Source: an uncultured Sphingomonadaceae bacterium (GTDB lineage Bacteria > Pseudomonadota > Alphaproteobacteria > Sphingomonadales > Sphingomonadaceae). Taken from it: a stretch of DNA of 35,141 bases. The notes under the pieces are model-generated. The model ran no database searches. It saw only the letters and a program-made list of their open reading frames with translations, and had not been told where the DNA came from. The stretch lies in assembly GCA_947488625.1 (NCBI GenBank), contig CANKZR010000004.1:1-35141 (forward strand). The letters run 5' to 3'. The translations under genes and the position numbers were made by a program. Of the stretch, positions 32,238-35,141 are shown in pieces. Numbering within the stretch: the first letter of the stretch is position 1; each line of letters starts with the position of its first letter.

Positions 32238-32783
32238 CTAGATCCGCCAGTTCACCCGCACCCCGATCATGTCGATGCCCGGGTTCTGGTCACTGTCGAA
32301 GATCTGTCCCTGGCTGATGTGCATCCAGTGAGCCTCCACCGAGGCGCGTTCGCTTACCCGGTAGCCCACGCCGATTTCCGGCTCGAACAGCACGCGGCTG
32401 CCAAGATCGGTACGGATGCCCGTCGCCGGGTTCACACGCAGTTCCGGTCCATCGTGCACCACGAGGCCGATGCCGGGTCGCACGAAAAACGGGCCTTTGC
32501 CGATGGTCCACGCCAGGCCCGCCCCCGCGAACGAAGTGTCGCCTGCAAGGTTCAGCGAGCCGAGCACATAGGGTTCAGGCGAGCCGAGGAAATCGAGCGC
32601 CTCGATGCCGTCAAAGCGCACGCCAGCGGCAATATCTGCAGAACCGGTTTCGGTGGTTTCCAGCGTAAAGGGCGTGTCCACGGCATGGGCGTAGATGCCG
32701 CCGAAAACCTCCTGCGCTTGGACGGAGGCGGGAGTAACGGCGAGCGTGGCAGCCGTTGCCAGCAGGGCAATGTGTTTGAGCAT
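32238..32783 (-). CDS. PagL-like lipid A 3-O-deacylase / acyloxyacyl hydrolase
   Basis: This 181-residue outer-membrane protein has a signal peptide (MLKHIALLATAATLAVTPAS) and alternating beta strands ending in GVRVNWRI. Near the C-terminus, HWMHISQGQIFDSDQNPGID resembles the PagL catalytic block (H-x-S then NxGIE): H155 and S157 are present, while the catalytic Glu position appears to be D171 with a two-residue insertion. PagL removes a 3-linked acyl chain from lipid A. The Asp substitution makes activity uncertain. It stands alone, convergent with DUF1294. Confidence 0.7.
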   Translation of the reverse strand: MLKHIALLATAATLAVTPASVQAQEVFGGIYAHAVDTPFTLETTETGSADIAAGVRFDGIEALDFLGSPEPYVLGSLNLAGDTSFAGAGLAWTIGKGPFFVRPGIGLVVHDGPELRVNPATGIRTDLGSRVLFEPEIGVGYRVSERASVEAHWMHISQGQIFDSDQNPGIDMIGVRVNWRI

Positions 32784-32853
32784 TCATCCCCATTGTCACG
32801 CCCCTGCTTTCCACAAGCTGACCGAACATGCCGGTCCGCTTGCGGCAACGGCG

Positions 32854-33450
32854 TCATAGCGTCTTGAGGTAATTCACCACGGACTGCGTTTCCTCCGCAT
32901 CCAAGCCGGGGTTGGGCATGGTGCCGCCCGGCACCACCGCATGTGGATCGCGCAGATACCGGCGCAAGTTCGCCTCGTTCCAAGTGATGTCGGCGGATCG
33001 CATCGCAGGGCTGTAGTTGGCGCCCGAGACACTACCGGCCTTTCGGCCGAACACGCCTGCGAGTGTCGGCCCGATCCTGTTCTCTCCGCGCTCCACCGAA
33101 TGGCACACGCCGCAGGTGGTGAAGGACGCAGGCGGCTCCATGCTGGCGACCTGCGAGGGAGTGGGGCGCGGGGTTGGCGTGGTTCGCGGCGAGGCAGAGG
33201 CGGTGGATGCCGGCTCGGGCTCGGGCTCTGCCGCTTCGCTCTCGGCAGGTTCATCGGTCTCGTCTGCGCTATCGTTCTCGACCGGGTCAGCGGTATCGAT
33301 CTCGCCATCTTCGGCGGTATCGATAGCAGGCTCTGCGGTCATCACCTCGTCCACGGCCGACGTCTCTCCGCTCTCGTCTTCAGTCCCGCCGCAGGCTGTA
33401 AGCATGACCGCAAGCGCAGTCGTGGCGGCGAGAGCAAGCTGATTACGCAT
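32854..33450 (-). CDS. lipoprotein cytochrome c (single heme)
   Basis: This 198-residue protein starts at ATG 33450, with AGGGAAGG upstream; the open frame extends to 33615 but that part lacks signal features. A lipobox LTAC (C20) is followed by an acidic, Pro/Thr-rich linker (about 22-100). The class I cytochrome c domain has CGVCH (C113, C116, H117) and probable axial ligand M178 in GGTMPNPGL. RIGPTLAGVFGRKAG is typical of cytochrome c2/c-552-like carriers. It is probably tethered to the membrane and carries electrons between the bc1 complex and oxidase. It is divergent from the MATE gene. Confidence 0.88.
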   Translation of the reverse strand: MRNQLALAATTALAVMLTACGGTEDESGETSAVDEVMTAEPAIDTAEDGEIDTADPVENDSADETDEPAESEAAEPEPEPASTASASPRTTPTPRPTPSQVASMEPPASFTTCGVCHSVERGENRIGPTLAGVFGRKAGSVSGANYSPAMRSADITWNEANLRRYLRDPHAVVPGGTMPNPGLDAEETQSVVNYLKTL

Positions 33451-33629
33451 GGCATCCTTCCCTAAGAAACATTGACGATGTTCTCTAGGCGCGCGCCTGG
33501 ATGATCGGCAAGTCTTGTTACCGCAGCGCCGCACTCGTTTCGCTTTAGGAAGACCCGGCAGGCTTTGGGCTTTCGCCATGTGCGGCGCGCGCCTATCCGG
33601 TCCGGCTGCCATCATGGCGGCCTGAAAAG

Positions 33630-35024
33630 ATGAGGCCCGTTGCCCACCCCTCCACGCCCGGCTGGAAAGCCGAAGGCATAGAAACGCTCCGCCTCGCGGG
33701 GCCGCTGGCGCTTGCCAACCTCTTGCAGATGGCGATCTATTCCATTGACGTCATTTTCATCGCCCGATTGGGAGCGGACGAACTGGCGGCCTCTTCGCTG
33801 GCGGTATCGGTCTTCGGCCTGATCATCTGGTCCTTGAGCGGCCTTACAGGGGCCGTCGCGCCGATCATGGCGGCAGAACTGGGCGCGCGCGGTCCGGCTC
33901 TTCGCCCTGTGCGCCGTTCTGTGCGCATGGCACTGTGGCTATCTGCAGGATGCGGTTTGGTGGCGATGATCCTGTGCGTCTTTGCAGAGGAACTGATGCT
34001 GCTGGCAGGACAGCAACCGCGCATCGCCGCGCTGGCGGGCGAATACACCGACCTGCTGTTGTTCTCCATCATCCCCATGATCGCGGCGAGCGTGTTGCGC
34101 AATTTCGTGTCGACACTGGGACGGCCAATCTTCGCAACGGCCATCACCGCGCTGGGGATCGTGGTAAACGTCATTGGCAATTACGCCTTCGTATTCGGCA
34201 ACTGGGGAGCGCCCGCGCTGGGGTTGCAGGGTGCGGCGGTCGCCACGATCGTCACCACCCTGGCGATGCTGGCAGCCTATGTGGTTGCCATCAGGATCGA
34301 CCCACGATTGCACCGCTACCACGTGTTCGGCTTCTTCTGGCGGCCCGACTGGGCGCGGCTGGCAGAGCTGGTGCGTATCGGCACCCCGATCGCGCTCACT
34401 ATCGTGGCGGAAGCGGGCATATTCGCCGCCGCGCCTTTCCTGCTGGGCCTGCTGGGCGCGGACCAGCTTGCCGCCCACGCCATTGCCCTGCAGATCGTCG
34501 CGATCATGTTCCAGGTGCCGTTCGGGGTAAGCCAGGCGGCCACTATCCGCGTAGGCTATTTCTTCGGTGCCCGGGATAACGAAGGCATTCGAAGGGCGGG
34601 CGCGGTGGCCATCATGATGGGTGGCGGCTTCATGACACTGACCGCCCTGTTGCTGCTGTTCGCACCATACTATCTGCTGGCAATCTATATCGATCCGTGG
34701 AACCCGGAAGAGCCCCGCGTCGTAGCCTACGCCCTGTCCTTCCTGGCCGTGGGCGCGGCCTTCCAATTGTTCGACGGGTTGCAGGTGGTGGCGGCAGGAG
34801 CCTTGCGCGGCCTGAAGGACACCCGTGTGCCGATGTGGATCGCAATCTTTTCCTACTGGGTGCCGGGCATGGGTGTGGCCGTGGTGCTGGGCTTTTACAC
34901 TCCGCTCGAAGGGCTTGGCGTATGGTTGGGCCTGGCAACGGGTCTTGTATGTGCCGCAGCTCTTCTCACATGGCGATGGCACCGACGTGAAGCGCTGGGG
35001 CTGACTCGACCGGGCGTGAAGTAA
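33630..35024 (+). CDS. MATE-family multidrug/toxin efflux transporter
   Basis: This 464-residue protein has 12 predicted membrane helices in the two-lobe MATE arrangement. The N-lobe starts with PLALANLLQMAIYSIDVIFI, has FVSTLGRPIFATAITALGIV, and the C-lobe has IGTPIALTIVAEAGIFAAAP and GALRGLKDTRVPMWI, matching NorM-type exporters driven by sodium or protons. Substrates cannot be read from sequence. It is divergent from the cytochrome c gene, with 179 bp between them. The remaining 117 bp to the window end contain no gene I can support. Confidence 0.9.
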   Translation: MRPVAHPSTPGWKAEGIETLRLAGPLALANLLQMAIYSIDVIFIARLGADELAASSLAVSVFGLIIWSLSGLTGAVAPIMAAELGARGPALRPVRRSVRMALWLSAGCGLVAMILCVFAEELMLLAGQQPRIAALAGEYTDLLLFSIIPMIAASVLRNFVSTLGRPIFATAITALGIVVNVIGNYAFVFGNWGAPALGLQGAAVATIVTTLAMLAAYVVAIRIDPRLHRYHVFGFFWRPDWARLAELVRIGTPIALTIVAEAGIFAAAPFLLGLLGADQLAAHAIALQIVAIMFQVPFGVSQAATIRVGYFFGARDNEGIRRAGAVAIMMGGGFMTLTALLLLFAPYYLLAIYIDPWNPEEPRVVAYALSFLAVGAAFQLFDGLQVVAAGALRGLKDTRVPMWIAIFSYWVPGMGVAVVLGFYTPLEGLGVWLGLATGLVCAAALLTWRWHRREALGLTRPGVK

Positions 35025-35141
35025 CGCGGGCCAGTCTCGGCCTGCCGCACGCAGGTCCGAAAGCGTAAATTTTTCTGTGCTGCGGCCATTGACTCCAAAT
35101 GAATGCAGCACCAAATGCGGCGCGCTGGCACTCTCGGTCGG

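Noticed and set aside
35069..35111. GTGCTGC...GCAGCAC inverted repeat after the MATE gene
   Set aside because: Seven-base arms with a long spacer and no T-run; not a convincing terminator or site.
1..35141. CRISPR array, rRNA genes, type IV secretion genes
   Set aside because: No regularly spaced repeats, no rRNA-like sequence and no VirB/Tra protein signatures were seen.

Overview
The window looks like a chromosomal segment of a Sphingomonadales alphaproteobacterium, most likely of the Erythrobacteraceae. The right half carries a gene order I associate with that group: zinc-ribbon protein, then ftsE, ftsX, a YdcF-like gene and plsC, followed by a PutA without a ribbon-helix-helix domain and a TonB-dependent receptor beside a beta-propeller phytase. 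The placement comes from gene content and protein style only; no 16S or other marker is present.

Bases 1 to about 16,810 are an integrated mobile element whose left end lies outside the window. The far left is scar tissue: two inverted IS3-family ends around a small HEPN-like ORF, and an hsdM start fused to a decayed IS3 transposase. Next comes a leftward cluster of four genes (1034-4016) with two different DEDD exonucleases and two unknown proteins. A rightward cargo operon (4387-8074) encodes a lipoprotein autotransporter subtilase and two secreted proteins. A leftward HUH (MobA/MobL-like) relaxase (8199-10424) faces a rightward block: three overlapping genes of unknown function, an orphan ParB, a small ORF, a free-standing serine-recombinase catalytic domain and a full large serine recombinase. 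The recombinase reading frame runs straight through a tRNA-Leu(GAG) gene on the other strand (16811-16897), which marks the element-chromosome junction. No type IV secretion or ParA gene is seen, so the visible part fits a mobilizable rather than self-transmissible element.

From 16,811 rightwards the content is ordinary chromosome. An MJ0042 zinc-ribbon/DUF3426-like protein diverges from ftsE-ftsX-ydcF-plsC, which overlap by 1-4 bases. An Nmad3-like protein converges on plsC. Then come putA and a TonB receptor-phytase operon preceded by an 11-bp-period Pho-box array, so the pair is probably induced by phosphate starvation. A small-protein/DUF2975/XRE operon has a perfect 9-bp inverted repeat upstream. 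An acidic lipoprotein, rplJ-rplL with a structured leader, DUF1294, a PagL-like deacylase, a lipoprotein cytochrome c and a MATE transporter follow.

The observations I rate highest are: (1) a palindrome whose downstream arm is the ribosome binding site of both the exonuclease-operon leader gene and parB, suggesting element-wide control; (2) the serine recombinase at a tRNA gene, with its C-terminus set by the chromosomal flank; (3) the uncharacterised overlapping three-gene module at 10576-13560; and (4) the Pho-box array at the phytase operon.
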